64,000 nt of DNA from Papilionanthe hookeriana x Papilionanthe teres (taxonomy: Eukaryota > Streptophyta > Magnoliopsida > Asparagales > Orchidaceae), in assembly GCA_022702705.1 (NCBI GenBank), contig CM040427.1, forward strand, positions 70,096,783 through 70,160,782. The letters run 5' to 3'. Under the pieces are notes generated by a model. The model made no database searches. It had not been told where the DNA came from and saw only the letters and a list, made by a program, of their open reading frames with translations. This document shows positions 13,785 through 26,198 of this stretch, in pieces; within the stretch, counting starts at the first letter, position 1, and every line of letters begins with the position of its first letter. The position numbers and the translations under genes are program-made.

Positions 13785-16700
13785 ATGCCGGCAGCAGTGA
13801 TGGAGGCCGAGGATGGCCTCAAGAAGCTCGAGTATCTCTCCCTCGTTTCCAAGGTGTGCACCGAGCTTGAAAGCCATGTCGGTTGCGGCGATAAAGTTCT
13901 CGCGGAGTTTATCACCGAACTTGGCCGGAAAGCTGAGTCCGTTGAGGAATTTGACGCCAAGCTCAAGGAAAACGGTGCCGAGATGCCTGACTACTTTGTT
14001 CGCACTCTCCTGACCATCATACATGCAATCTTACCCCCCAAATCCAAATCAAAGCCCACAACTGATCCCTCTTCGAAGAAGGACTCTTCCGCCTTTCCAG
14101 GGCTTTCTCGTGGCGATGATCGCGAACGCATCAAGGAGCTTGAGCGCGAGATCGAGAAGGAGGCTCAGGTTAAAGCGGAGGAGGAAAGCAGGCACCACGA
14201 CCGTGACAGGGATCGTGATAGAAATCGCGATCGCCATCGCGATCGTGAGCATGATAGAGATCGTAGAGGCCATCGCGACCGTGATCGTGATCACAGGTAC
14301 GACCGAGACCGAGATCGAGACAGAGATAGAGATAGAGATAGAGGTAGGAGTAATAGAAGAGATGATTACGGCAACCATAGAGTTTATAGTGATGACGACG
14401 AAGGTGATGATGGTATTAGGCATGGGAGAACCCGTTCTAGTGGAAGGATTTCGGATGAACCGGAGCTTTATGAGGTTTACAAGGGGAAGGTATTGCGTCT
14501 GATGGACAATGGGTGCTTTGTTGAACTTTCTGATTTCAGAGGGAAGGAAGGGCTTGTTCATGTTTCACAGATTGCAAATAGAAGAGTGACCAATGCAAAG
14601 GACGAGGTGAAGCGTGGTCAGGATGTATATGTGAAGGTGATCTCTATATCTGGGAAAAAGCTAAGTCTATCCATGAGGGATGTGGATCAGAAGACCGGGA
14701 AGGATCTCCTTCCACTAAGGAAAACCACAGAGGATGAAGCTTTAAGGACCAACCCCTCTAGTGGGAACAGCGGTCCAGTAGCAAGAAAAGGTCTTTCGGG
14801 GATTACCATTTTTGAGGATGATAATAATGCTTCGTCCAGGAGGCCTTTGAAGAGGATGAGCTCGCCTGAAAAGTGGGAAGCGAAGCAGCTGATTGCAGCT
14901 GGTGTTCTGGATGTTCGTGAATATCCCATGTTTGATGAAGAGGGGGATGGATTGTTATATCAGGAAGAGGGTGCTGAAGAAGAACTTGAGATTGAACTCA
15001 ACGAGGATGAACCTGCTTTTTTGCAAGGCCAGAGTCGGTTTTCCATTGACATGTCTCCTGTAAAGATCTTCAAAAATCCAGAAGGCTCTTTAAGTAGGGC
15101 TGCAGCTCTCCAGTCTGCTCTCATCAAGGAGAGGAGAGAAGTTCGCGAGCAGCAACAGAGAACCATGCTTGATTCCATCCCAAAGGATCTTAATCGACCA
15201 TGGGAAGATCCAATGCCAGAGACAGGTGAGAGGCACCTTGCACAGGAGCTGAGAGGTGTAGGATTGTCTGCTTATGACATGCCAGAATGGAAGAAAGATG
15301 CATATGGGAAAGCTTTGACATTTGGCCAAAGATCAAAACTTTCAATACAAGAGCAGAGGCAGAGTCTTCCAATCTACAAATTAAAGAAGGAGCTGATTCA
15401 GGCTGTGTTTGATAACCAGGTATTGGTTGTCATTGGTGAGACTGGCTCTGGGAAGACAACACAGGTGACTCAATACTTAGCCGAGGCAGGCTATACCACG
15501 AAAGGGAAAATTGGGTGCACACAGCCCCGCAGGGTGGCAGCAATGTCAGTAGCAAAAAGGGTGGCAGAGGAGTTTGGTTGTCGGTTGGGTGAGGAAGTCG
15601 GTTATGCTATTAGGTTTGAGGACTGTACAGGTCCAGAAACTGTGATAAAGTATATGACAGATGGTATGCTTCTGAGGGAGATTTTGGTTGATGATAACCT
15701 TTCTCAGTATTCTGTTATCATGCTTGATGAAGCTCATGAGAGGACAATCCACACAGATGTGCTCTTTGGTTTACTGAAACAGCTTGTGAAACGGAGGCCT
15801 GAACTTCGGTTGATTGTCACCTCCGCCACGTTGGATGCAGAGAAGTTCTCCGGTTATTTCTTTAACTGCAATATCTTCACAATTCCTGGTAGAACATTTC
15901 CTGTTGAGATACTCTACACGAAGCAGCCAGAAAGTGATTATCTAGATGCAGCACTAATCACTGTTCTACAGATTCACTTGACAGAGCCTGAGGGAGACAT
16001 TCTTCTTTTCTTGACTGGTCAGGAAGAGATTGATCATGCTTGTCAGTCTCTTTATGAGAGAATGAAGGGCCTGGATAAGAATGTGCCTGAACTGATTATT
16101 TTGCCTGTATACAGTGCACTTCCAAGTGAAATGCAATCGAGAATTTTTGAGCCAGCTCCACCCGGTAAGAGAAAAGTTGTTGTAGCTACTAATATTGCAG
16201 AGGCTTCTTTGACAATTGATGGAATATTTTATGTAATTGACCCTGGGTTTGCTAAGCAAAATGTGTATAACCCTAAACAAGGTCTTGATTCTTTGGTCAT
16301 CACTCCTATATCTCAAGCATCAGCTAAGCAAAGGGCTGGTCGGGCTGGCCGTACTGGTCCAGGAAAATGTTATCGTCTTTATACCGAGAGTGCCTATCGC
16401 AATGAAATGTCACCTACTACAATTCCAGAAATTCAAAGGATTAATCTTGGGACAACAACATTGAATATGAAGGCTATGGGGATTAATGATCTCTTGTCTT
16501 TTGATTTTATGGATCCTCCATCACCTCAGGCCCTTATATCTGCAATGGAACAACTGTACAGTCTAGGAGCTTTAGATGAAGAGGGACTTTTGACTAAATT
16601 AGGGAGAAAAATGGCAGAGTTCCCATTGGATCCTCCATTATCAAAGATGTTACTTGCCAGTGTGGACCTTGGATGCAGCGATGAAATCTTGACCATCATT

Positions 16701-18444
16701 GCTATGATTCAGACTGGCAATATTTTCTATAGGCCAAGGGAGAAGCAAGCCCAGGCAGATCAAAAGCGAGCCAAGTTTTTCCAACCAGAAGGAGACCACT
16801 TGACTTTGCTTGCTGTTTATGAGGCTTGGAAAGCTAAGAACTTTTCTGGCCCTTGGTGTTTTGAGAACTTTGTACAGTCGCGTTCCCTTAGGAGGGCTCA
16901 AGATGTCAGGAAGCAACTCCTCACTATTATGGATAGGTATGATTTTGATGAACTCGCTTCTTTTTCTTCTGTAAGAAACTGTTTTCTGCACTTAGAAAAT
17001 TTTATTATGTTTTGCAATGCTGAGTGCTTCTATCTCTTTTAATTTCTTATTGGCTTGCAATTTGTTTTTTAACTTGTATTTCGGATGGTCTGCTTCATGT
17101 TAGGTAGGTCTTTTGGAATTTAAATTATGGTGGTTGCATATTCTGTTGCACACCTAGAACACATCTTATAGTTAATAGACAAATTTTATTCCTACTTTGT
17201 TTTCTCTTTGAAATCTACGTTATTTTCCATTCAGTATGAATGCATTTTTTTGCTGTGTTTCTAAACAGTTTAGTTGCAAATTTGAATCGCTTATAATTCA
17301 CTTCCCTTATATTATTTCTAGAGCTTAGGATTACATGCGAATTGAACTGAGCTGCGTAGGACTTAGCTCGTGTTCAAGCCGTTTGCAAAAACATTACTAA
17401 AGCTTGGTTTGAGTTCAACTCAAGCACATTTGATGGTGTTTAAGCTCAACTCGTTATAAATCAGGAAATTTGAATCTGGTTTTAGTTTGGCCCATATTAT
17501 GATCATTGATTTGTCATTGGCAATTTGTTGGTTAAACCACGAGCATTAATCTTACCTATGTATTTACATATCTAACGCCTAAATTTCAATTTTTACCTAT
17601 ATCTCATTTTATGCATGAAAATGTTTAGTTCATTTTTTAAAAGTTAAAATAGCTATATTTTTTATGTGATATGAAATACATAAAAATTTAGTGTTATGTA
17701 TGGGAATGCGCCTTATTTTTTTTTCAATTATTTGCCACTATCCGTTTAGCTACTTTTTCTTTGTTTTTGGCTTTTAGAAATTTCTGGAATTTGTCAAAAT
17801 TTTCAAAAATAAAAAAGTTTATAACCAAAAAGCTTTCAAAAAATTTAATTTTCCTACTATTCTACAAACCTTTTACGTGTAACTTCTGCCGCTCCAAACA
17901 CATTCTAAATATGCAACTTGTAAAGAATTGCTTGGTTCTTCAACTGCTCATTTACTTACCTTGCACTGCCTAATTGAGATGCTATCATGTTTTCAAAGTT
18001 TCAAAAACCCAATATTGATTAATTTCACCTGAATTCTTGTTGATCTACAGGTATAAACTGGACGTTTTGAGTGCCGGAAAGAACTTCACAAAGATAAGGA
18101 AGGCCATTACTGCAGGATTCTTTTTTCACGCTGCAAGAAAAGATCCTCAAGAGGGTTATAGAACCCTAGTGGAGAACCAACCAGTCTACATCCATCCCAG
18201 CAGCGCCCTCTTCCAAAGGCAGCCAGATTGGGTAATTTACCATGAACTGGTCATGACTACAAAGGAGTACATGCGCGAAGTTACTGTAGTCGATCCCAAA
18301 TGGCTCGTAGAACTCGCACCGAGGTTTTATAAATCTGCAGATCCAACGAAGATGAGCAAGCGAAAACGTCAAGAGCGAATTGAGCCTCTCTATGACAGAT
18401 ACCACGAGCCTAATTCATGGCGCTTGAGCAAACGGAGAGCTTGA
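13785..18444 (+). CDS. DEAH-box pre-mRNA-splicing factor ATP-dependent RNA helicase, PRP22/DHX8 type
   Basis: Two exons, 13785-16936 and 18051-18444, join at AG|G (AG/GTATGA donor, CTACAG acceptor) to give 1,181 aa, close to the roughly 1,170 aa of plant DEAH5-type proteins. An N-terminal helical region is followed by a long Arg-Asp repeat tract (about residues 138-195), an S1 RNA-binding domain (about 229-302), then the helicase core: Walker A GETGSGKT (551-558), DEAH (648-651), SAT (680-682) and QRAGRAGRTG (849-858). The C-terminus carries the HA2 and OB-fold regions and ends WRLSKRRA, typical of Prp22. In this family the enzyme uses ATP to release mature mRNA from the post-catalytic spliceosome in the nucleus. 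The ATG at 13785 has A at -3; a second Met lies at residue 6. If the intron is retained the frame stops at 17042, losing the C-terminal 131 residues. Confidence 0.95.
17545..17715. mobile_element. Partial family B MITE in the helicase intron
   Basis: tacctatgtatttacatatctaacgcc, caatttttacctat, atgcatgaaa and the run ttttatgtgatatgaaatacat are in the same order as in the complete copy at 56003-56244. The right terminal inverted repeat is degenerate. The intron is 16937-18050. Upstream in it, 17320-17465 has gctcgtgttcaagcc-type motifs that may be an old relative of the 55115 MITE. Confidence 0.4.
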
Positions 18445-18889
18445 TTTGTTTGATTTTTTCTCAAGTTTATTCAGTATTATTCACCATTATTGGTGAATTT
18501 CACTGATGTTTATGTAAATTTGTTTTTTTTTTTTTTTTTGTTCCCCATGGAGTAAGTGTTCTTGCAAGTTTGCAGGACTGTTCTGTAGGTAAGGTTTTCT
18601 ATTGGATTAATACATGTAATCCTGTCCTGAGGGCTAGTTCATTATGTACACAGTTGATGAACTATTAATCCAGACGTAGTTTATTTAGCTGTACTGGGTA
18701 TGTTATGTTTTGGCTGATGAAGTTAACTTGGGGAGAGTTTTGAAAGGCTCTAGTGATATTTGAAAGGATTTTTCTGATTTTTAACGTAGTTTTGTAGGTT
18801 AACATTGATGCGCCTCTGGCGTGTGCTATTTTTCTGCATGTTTTTATATTTGTATGTATGTGCACCCTAGAGGTTATACGCAAGTATAT
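18445..18889 (+). other. 3' flank / probable 3' UTR of the helicase gene
   Basis: T-rich sequence following the TGA stop, with a poly-T run at about 18523-18539. No separate gene is seen. A poly(A) site cannot be fixed without transcript data. Confidence 0.4.
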
Positions 18890-19370
18890 GTTTCGTTCAA
18901 GTAATACAGAGTTATAGTAGAGGTAAGAGGTCTTTAGTCAAATTCTAGTCTACTATTATATGACTTTAGCTTGAAAGGTCGATATAAGTGGTTTTTCTAA
19001 CGAATACTCCTAAAGGTAAGTCTTAAGATTAAAATAACTAATAACTATTTCTAAATGAAAATATTAATTCTAAAGATAACTCTTTCTGGATAAATTGGTT
19101 TGGAGAATTTTGAGATAATAAAATCTACAATTCTTATGTAGTGAATTTAATAATGTAAAGGAATGAGATGCATTAAATATTGTATGTGCCAAATAGAAGC
19201 AATCATATTCTTTACTCTTTTCCGAGTGCATAAAGAACACTGGTTAATCCTAGGTTTAATCCCTAAATTCATGGTTAGGCTGGGAGGATACTGCCACTAA
19301 TTGCTAGTCCCACAATCTGGAATTTGATTTGTTACAATGCTCTAGTTTTTTGTTCATACATTGGTGCTAC
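18890..19370. mobile_element. Repeat fragment shared with 60210-60680
   Basis: The order of motifs agin matches the later copy: caagtaatacagag, aatcatattctttactctttt, gtgcataaagaacac, ggttaatcctaggtttaat, and gggaggatactgccactaattgctagtcccac here, against attcctattctttaccctttcgtcc, gtacaaagaacatcg, aataatcctatgtttgatt and gggaggatactagctgccactcg at 60520-60630. It looks like a non-coding part of a retroelement; no coding sequence is present. Confidence 0.5.
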
Positions 19371-20407
19371 AACTCTTCTATGTTGTCAGGTCCTGAAGCA
19401 AATCGAGAATTGGAAGTTAGGGGATGTTTTCTGTTGGAATTCATGATTGATGAATTAAAACTTGCTTCTTTGAGTAAATTTGAAGATATTTTGTGATTTT
19501 TTTTTGTTTTGTGTAGGATATTTAGAAGACCACTGAGGCAAGGAAAAATCATTGGGCAAATAAATTTTATTTATCCTCTATTTTTGTTAGTGTGATTTTT
19601 CTATGAATGTTTTTCTTTCCCCCATTTGCATTTTTTAATATAAGTTATTTTATGAAAATAATGAAAAATTTTATGATGATTTATACTATATATTTTTGTA
19701 TGCTTTTAATAATAATAATAATAATTTATAAATTTTATAGACAATTTATGTCATTTTAGCTTTTTGGATTTATCATGAAAAGTCCATTTTGTGAAATGGG
19801 GGACAATTTAGTGCTTTTATGCAAATGAGACATTTTGGATTGATTTTTCTACAAATGTACTCCTGTCTTCCACTCGTCGATTTTTAGAACACATGGAGGT
19901 CAACACTCAATAGTGGCTCTCAAACATCCAAAAGATGCTTCATTTTGTCCTCTCTATAGTCCTTGTTATAAAATGTGACAACAAAAATTTAGTAATGTTA
20001 ATGTTAGCCACTGTGGAGCCAACTGAAGGTTAAACATATTTAGAGCTATCCATGTAATATCATAAGATGGAATTGGAGCCTTGTCAAAGGTGTTTTAAAA
20101 TTAGACAAATTTGTGAATCTCAACATTTTAACCTCAAGGGTCTATATTCATTTTCGATTTAATTAACTATCCATTATAGCCTTGCACTTGCCTGCCATGA
20201 TTATAATCTCACAAGCAATGAACTCATGCACATTAAAAAAATTGTATATATACAAGCCCATAACAGACATTAGTACATGTACGTGTATTAAATTGATGGA
20301 AGCTTTGACTCATTCCTTTGACAATGCCCACTGATTCCTTTTTTTATGAGAGAATGCTTTTCTTTTCTTTTCGTACCTATATATTTTTATAAATTTGATG
20401 TTTTAGT
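19371..20407. other. AT-rich intergenic sequence without a recognisable gene
   Basis: A short (AAT)n run occurs near 19709-19725. No domain, terminal repeat or likeness to other window regions was noticed. Confidence 0.5.
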
Positions 20408-20970
20408 ATGGCTTTACATCATCCTCTCAGGTATACTCCATACTTCTTTGATAAGAACTTACTAGATGACATTCTGGAAGCATCTATCGATCAGCATTTC
20501 CACACATTAATCCACAACTGGCATATGCAACAGAGGCGGTACACTGCAGAAAGATGGCCTCACTGTAGAAAGATGGCCTCACTGCAGAAGTCGAGGAAAA
20601 TATTGATAGCTTATTTGAGCCTCCTGAGGTAATTTTCTAGGAGGCTTGTACTGCGGGTGTCTTTAGACATTATTGAAACAAACCAACTGCGTTCTTCTCT
20701 GCAATTTTGTTATTATTGAGGGACTTGCATTATCTGGCTTAGTTTCAGTGTTAATGTCAGGATTTTTGTGCTTGTTTGCATATTTTCGTTTCAGGTTCAA
20801 GAATTTTTGGATGAGATGGGTCATCCTGGAGTACCTATTAGTGCTATTTCATAGGCTGAAGAGATCCAACTCTTTGATGTTGATAAAGCACTACTAGGGA
20901 ATAAATGGTTGACAAAAGCCACAGGTATTCAGCCAAAGCTTCCTTGTCTAGTTGATTCTTTTGAAGAGAG
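20408..20970 (+). pseudogene. Broken two-exon fragment of an unidentified conserved host gene
   Basis: Exon 1 (20408-20628) begins MALHHPLRYTPYFFDKN and continues to a frame ending LFEPPE. Exon 2 (20795-20970) begins VQEFLDEMGHPGVP and ends LVDSFEER. The two join in phase across a clean intron (GAG/GTAATT, TTTCAG acceptor), and exon 2 is followed by a normal GTATG donor. Two lesions kill it: a direct duplication (agaaagatggcctcactg twice, about 20551-20590) shifts the frame, and a TAG interrupts exon 2 after PISAIS. No further exon follows; a MITE and a LINE tail come next. The gene family is not recognised; the retained splice sites show DNA-level duplication or in-place decay. Confidence 0.65.
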
Positions 20971-21142
20971 GTATGTTATCTGCAATCATTGTATTTTTTT
21001 TTTTGGTCAAATAAGATTTCTTTCATTTCATTGGATTCCACTATGAAAGAGAATCCCTGTTTTCGCATCAAAGTAGGATCTTTGCTCAATGTGATGCAAG
21101 CATGATCTCTCAAGGAATACTTAACTTAATCACTTTATAATT

Positions 21143-21394
21143 GGGACAATTACATGCAGACCACCAGAAACTTTCTATTTACAAATCAACCACCCCCTTT
21201 CATCCATTTTTCAAATTGTAATGCAAATATTAAAATTCATGGTAAAGCTCCAACCCATATTTTTCATTTTTATCAAATTCTCACTAACTTGATCGTGGCG
21301 CGTATAAATACATCGGTTCGGTAGTTCAAAAAAATCTCCTTGGTGCTTAATTTGAAAATGGCAATGTTTTGGGTGGTCTGTACGTAATTATCCC
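21143..21394. mobile_element. Mutator-type MITE, family A, with 9-bp target duplication
   Basis: A 252-bp element with termini GGGACAATTACATGCAGACC and the inverted counterpart GGTCTGTACGTAATTATCCC. It is flanked by a perfect direct repeat TTTATAATT at 21134-21142 and 21395-21403. The 9-bp duplication is the hallmark of Mutator-like elements. It has no coding capacity. A second copy lies in the RopGEF intron at 54525-54775. Confidence 0.85.
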
Positions 21395-21479
21395 TTTATA
21401 ATTTTCTACATTTCTGCACAAAAATGAGCATTGCATTTTTTTTTTTCCCTTCTTTTTTTCTTTTTTTTGGCATTTCAGC

Positions 21480-21725
21480 AGGACCTGATGGGAGAGTCAT
21501 CTTAGATGATTTGGTCACATTAAACATTGACGGTCTGATGATCCTTTTAGGAGAGTAGATGTTTTAGATTTGACTTTTAGTAAGAAAAGTGGTGGACCTA
21601 AAAAGTCTTTGGCATATTGTATAAAAAATGTTTTTAATCTATTAGAATTAAGTGAAGATATGATACTCGATAGGTCACAAAGGAGAAAAAGGATTGATGT
21701 TGTTGCCTATTGTGGTGTAGGATAA
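21480..21725 (+). mobile_element. RTE-type LINE 3'-end fragment
   Basis: Broken frames read DDLVTLNIDG, then DPFRRVDVLDLTFSKKSGG, then KKSLAYCIKN and LLELSEDMILDRSQRRKRI, matching the C-terminal end of plant RTE LINE reverse-transcriptase polyproteins and the same motif set at 34470-34715. It is 5'-truncated and carries frameshifts. Confidence 0.7.
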
Positions 21726-23405
21726 TATTTTCCATGCGAACTTGTTCTATCATATCCGAAGTTTCAAGGACTCATGGTGAACTGATTATTGTTATTTTAT
21801 CCATTTCCAGTCTATGGAAATACCCTAAATAGCATGATGCTTTCTCAGCATTTGCTGGTATCCAAAGTACTTGTCAAAATTTCACTAAATGTTCCCTTTT
21901 AGTTTCAAGGTTTGGGCCGAAGTTGTATGATACGTAGCTTGATTTCTTTTTCATATTTTGTAACCGGGTCCAATATATTGCAAAAAGGAATTATCTTATG
22001 TGATACATAGAAAAGCAGAGTTTTTGATAGAATTTTAAGTGAATTTATTAGTAAGAATGCATCTGCATGTAATATAATGCTGATGATATACTTGAAATAT
22101 TTATTCGTAGCTCGAAGCAAAGATTTGGTTGGCTTGAATGGAAAAGCAATAGGCCACGTCATCATGGAAAAAATTGCTTGATCGTACAAATTTACTTCAA
22201 TTAATAATTATTAGGGATTAATTACTCATGATTATTATCTCTGCTCAAATTACCCATTGAACATTAATTCATTTGCTAAGGAGCTTGATTAACATCTTGT
22301 ACAATATACCATTCACACGAACTCCATACGCCATTTGTGCCTGCAAACCTCATGCATGTTGCTCGTCTCTCTCTCTCTCTCCATCTCTCTCTTTCTCTCT
22401 CTCATGCGTGTGGGCATGTGCATCTCTGTCATGCATGATCTTTCGCTGGTGTCTGACCTCACATCATTAAACCCCCAACACACAGATGACCTGGTTAGCC
22501 TGATCACTTTCTCTTTCCTCTTGCAAGCCAACATGGTGTCCTGGGTTCTCTTTTGAAGCTAAAACCTATAATCCCTCACTTCTCTTTCGTCTTACAAGCC
22601 AACATGGTGTCCTGGATTCTCCTTTGAAACTAAAACCTTGAATCCCTTACTGCAGTCCCTGTACAATTCCCTTTGGTGCCCTACTTCCTTCCTTTCGGTT
22701 CCTCTTTGATTTAGTGTAACTGTCCAATATTGCATGCTTGCACCTTTGTATCTCCTTTTCGTATGATTTGTGCAACTCTTTTGCAATACTGTTCTTCTGC
22801 ACATATGCTAGCACCCAGCATGTCATCCGCTCCATCTCTCTCAAGCTCTTCCTCTCAATGGCCATCTCCACCAACCCACCTTTGCTTCTGTTGCCCCATA
22901 ATCGACATATCCCATCTCGTGAATATCCTTTTTAAAGTTTTTTCGTACAATTTTAGAATAATTATTTGCTCATACGAGACACTGACTGCACTGACAACAA
23001 TAGTATAATCTACTCTCTTTCTCTCTCTAGAATCCTCATGGATTAAATTGCATCTCACTCCACCTTGACATAAATTTCAGGGTGAATCAATAGGTTTATA
23101 GCTTTTCCAAGAAACCTACCATGTCATATGTCTGGTGCATGCCTCATAGCCTTCTTAACATGAGAGAACTCAATAAAATCATGGGTAGTTATTTTTCATT
23201 TGCAAACTCGATTCTCTAGTCATTTTTTATGTTCCATAACTGGCAAGCTTAATATATTAATATCTATAATTAGTTAGAAATTCCCTTTGTAAAAGAATGA
23301 ATGAAAAAAAAGCATAATATGTCAACACTCATAAAGGTTAATTAATGGCATAATATGTATCCAGATAATAAGCTGCCGATCGATAGGCTGATCCGGATAA
23401 ATTGT
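21726..23405. other. Intergenic sequence with a CT-rich tract and a local tandem duplication
   Basis: A (CT)n-rich tract lies at about 22363-22402. No gene was recognised on either strand. Confidence 0.45.
22505..22647. repeat. Tandem duplication, two units of about 71 bp
   Basis: Both units contain caagccaacatggtgtcctg followed by attctc or gttctc, tttgaa, and ctaaaacct with aatccct. They begin at about 22505 and 22577 and differ by a handful of bases. Confidence 0.8.
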
Positions 23406-24636
23406 CTGTCTGTTTGGTTTGAGCGTTTGGAAAACAACTATTTGCAGTTGTTTATGGATAAATGATTATTCTGCCCCTGAACTGAATAAACTATTAAACT
23501 GTTGGTAATAGAATTTGTGCAGAATTTAAGCAGCAGTTAAACTAAATCCTACAAAATAACAAAAATGTTACTGCCATCACTCATGGGATATAAAAAAATT
23601 CTCTTAATCAGAAATAGTAAATTCTAAAAAACCTCAAATCCCATTTTTAATCCATTTTTCCTTGGAGAAAGATGGGAGTTAACTTCCTCAATGGTTTCAA
23701 GTAGTGGCAGAGCATAAAGGGGAGAAAGATGGGAGTATTGAAGATCAAGGTACGTCTCCATCCCATCATTACCTTCATTATCACAAGTTGCGATTGTATT
23801 GTGATGTTTCGAGCATGAGCAGGGCGAGCATAAGTGATGGTTTTGGGCGAACCAAGAGTGGGGTACTGGGACCAAGCCAGGGTTTCGAGGGATTAACAGG
23901 ATTTATTAAATCCTGCTTTAAAATTTTTTCAAACCCTTGATACGTTGGTATGAGATAATGATAGCTAAAGCATCCCACACGAAGTAGACGACAAGCTACC
24001 GCTCCAATATCTCACCAAGCCCAGGAAGGCTAAAATTATTTTGCCTGCACCGGTTGCCTTTTCAGGCCATCCTTGATGCCTCGGCAATACAGTGAAAGTG
24101 GAAGGAGGAAAACAATAGTAACGTAACCAATTAAAAAGTTGAACCTAAACTCGTTCAACAAAAGGGATCGTCGGAAAGATTCTTGCCATCACAGGAAAAA
24201 TTATTTGATTACCACCCTTGAAATTGCTCAAAAGCTTCCGCAAATTGTCATGAAAACCGACAGCAGAATATGTCAGAGATGAGGGGAAGAGAAAAGGAGA
24301 AATGCTTCTCCTTCGTGTGAGCGCCACCGAGACTTGATCTTGCGCCATGAAACCCTTGTTTCTGCTGCCGACATTTTTTTACCACAGAGAGTTATCTCAT
24401 GGGCGTGGGAAGTGGGATGGGCTTGAGATGCGAATGAATAGCGAGGAGGGTAACGGGAGTAATTCGATTGAGATACGAATAAAAACGCCAACAAAAAAGG
24501 GTCCTCCCGCTGGCCGCATGTTTAATAAATTTTAATCCCCATTTTTAAATCAGCGGGTGATAATTGCGATCGAAACGGTATGACGACGTTTTTAAAAATG
24601 CCGCCGCACTTATAAGTTTCCCCAAACAGGGCCTAA
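23406..24636. mobile_element. Possible non-autonomous PIF-like element
   Basis: The left edge (gtctgtctgtttggtttgagcg) and right edge (cccaaacagggcc) form an imperfect inverted repeat centred on CTGTTTGG, as in the clearer elements at 27944-31309 and 37168-38107. Just inside, aaatgattattctgcccctgaac parallels aaatgaccaaactgccctg at 37319. The interior is more GC-rich and gene-like than the flanks (for example a splice-donor-like caaggtacgtctcc at 23748) but no gene family is recognised. Ends and target duplication are uncertain. Confidence 0.4.
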
Positions 24637-26198
24637 ATGATTATAATATCCCTGTATCTTAACTTTAATACATTCAATATTAATTTGGTTGGGCAAATAT
24701 GCTAAGGGCTGATTTTAATCTTGTTATCCATCAGTTGATTCGAGAGTCCTAGTGAGTCAGTCTTAGTATGTGTGCCAAAATAAACACTATATCAAATATC
24801 AAAATTAAAACAATTTAATTAAGCTTACCAACTTGTCTATGTGACAAGGCAGTAAAACCTATCATTTAAGCTTTTTAACCTATTATGTGAGTTCATAAGG
24901 CCCACTATTGGCAGATTCAAATACCAATATTTGAGTTATAAATCTCACATGTGAACATACTAAGAGATAGGAGTGCAAGCCTCAACCTTTTGGGCAACGT
25001 GCAAATAGAGCATTAATCTCAAATTTTAAATGAAGTCAATTCTATTTATCGTACACAATTCAAAAGCCTAAATGATATATTATGGGAACTTATTAACCGG
25101 TCCAGTAAAAAAGCAAATGAGCCCTTTCAAATCAATCAAATCAATATCACCATCTCTATAGTAAGCTCATAAACCCATTACTTTAATTCTCTCCTCTTCG
25201 TGGTTGTATGTCTTGCTATCTGTCTACCAAAGGATGTAATACTCATGTCAACCAACTCGGTCTGCACAAGGACTTTGAAAATATGTTAAATCAAACCTTA
25301 GGCCTTCTAGTGGATGCAAATTACAAATCAACCATAACTTGAACCAACTTTCACGCTAGCAAACCCATCAATTAAATCCAATGTCTTGGACACATTTCTC
25401 CACATTACCTAATATATGCCTATTTATAACAAACTAGATGAGAAATATTGAAATGGACTATAAGCTATTCGCATTTACCTTATGATAATGTGTCATTTTA
25501 GTAGGAAAGTTCCTAACCACAATGATGATAATCGATGCATTGGCGATTCAAAAACTCCTTGAAGAGTAGTTGGCCCTTCTCTAACTTTGATATTTAAAAA
25601 TGCATACTTTATGTTTTTTGAATTAGGTCTTTGAATTTGAGTCTTGATAGCAATTATTTTCTCCTCTCTATCCCTGTAATTGACATCTTGAGAAGTTTGG
25701 CTTGAAATTCAAATTCAAACCGTCTTGATTTTCATAATAGGCTACATAAACCTTACTAACATTGTATGTTTGACTTGGGTTAGTTTGGGCTTGATGTAAC
25801 TAGTCCTAGTATTAGCCTCTGATGGAAGAGCCTTCCAGTTAGTAAGGTTGTTATGCGCCTTCTGTATTTTTCTTCTTTTCATCAAGCCCGGACTAAATAC
25901 TTTTTTATCAACTTATTTTGATATTTGAGAATCCAAAATTTAAAATTTAAGACCATTGATTTCCAACTTGAATTTTGAAATTGCCTAGCCAAAATTTGTT
26001 GAGCTCATATAATCTGAAAGACTTGCGCATTGAGGAGATCAAAAGCCTCTTCTCAGGTTATCAAAATTGTCTATCTAGGAATTTACAATGCAATTGATGT
26101 TGAGAGGTGAAACACCAAAGGCATAATAACTAATAGATAATAGTCCTACTAATTCACCAGGAACTCAACTCTTGTATCACTTGTGATATAGGACTGTT
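24637..26198. other. Intergenic sequence without a recognisable gene
   Basis: AT-rich with many stops in all frames. No domain motif, terminal repeat or copy elsewhere in the window was noticed. It could hold decayed retroelement sequence. Confidence 0.4.

Noticed and set aside
14023..14561. Overlapping frames of 159 and 170 codons in the helicase Arg-Asp tract
   Set aside because: Shadows created by the repetitive tract of the real gene in other frames.
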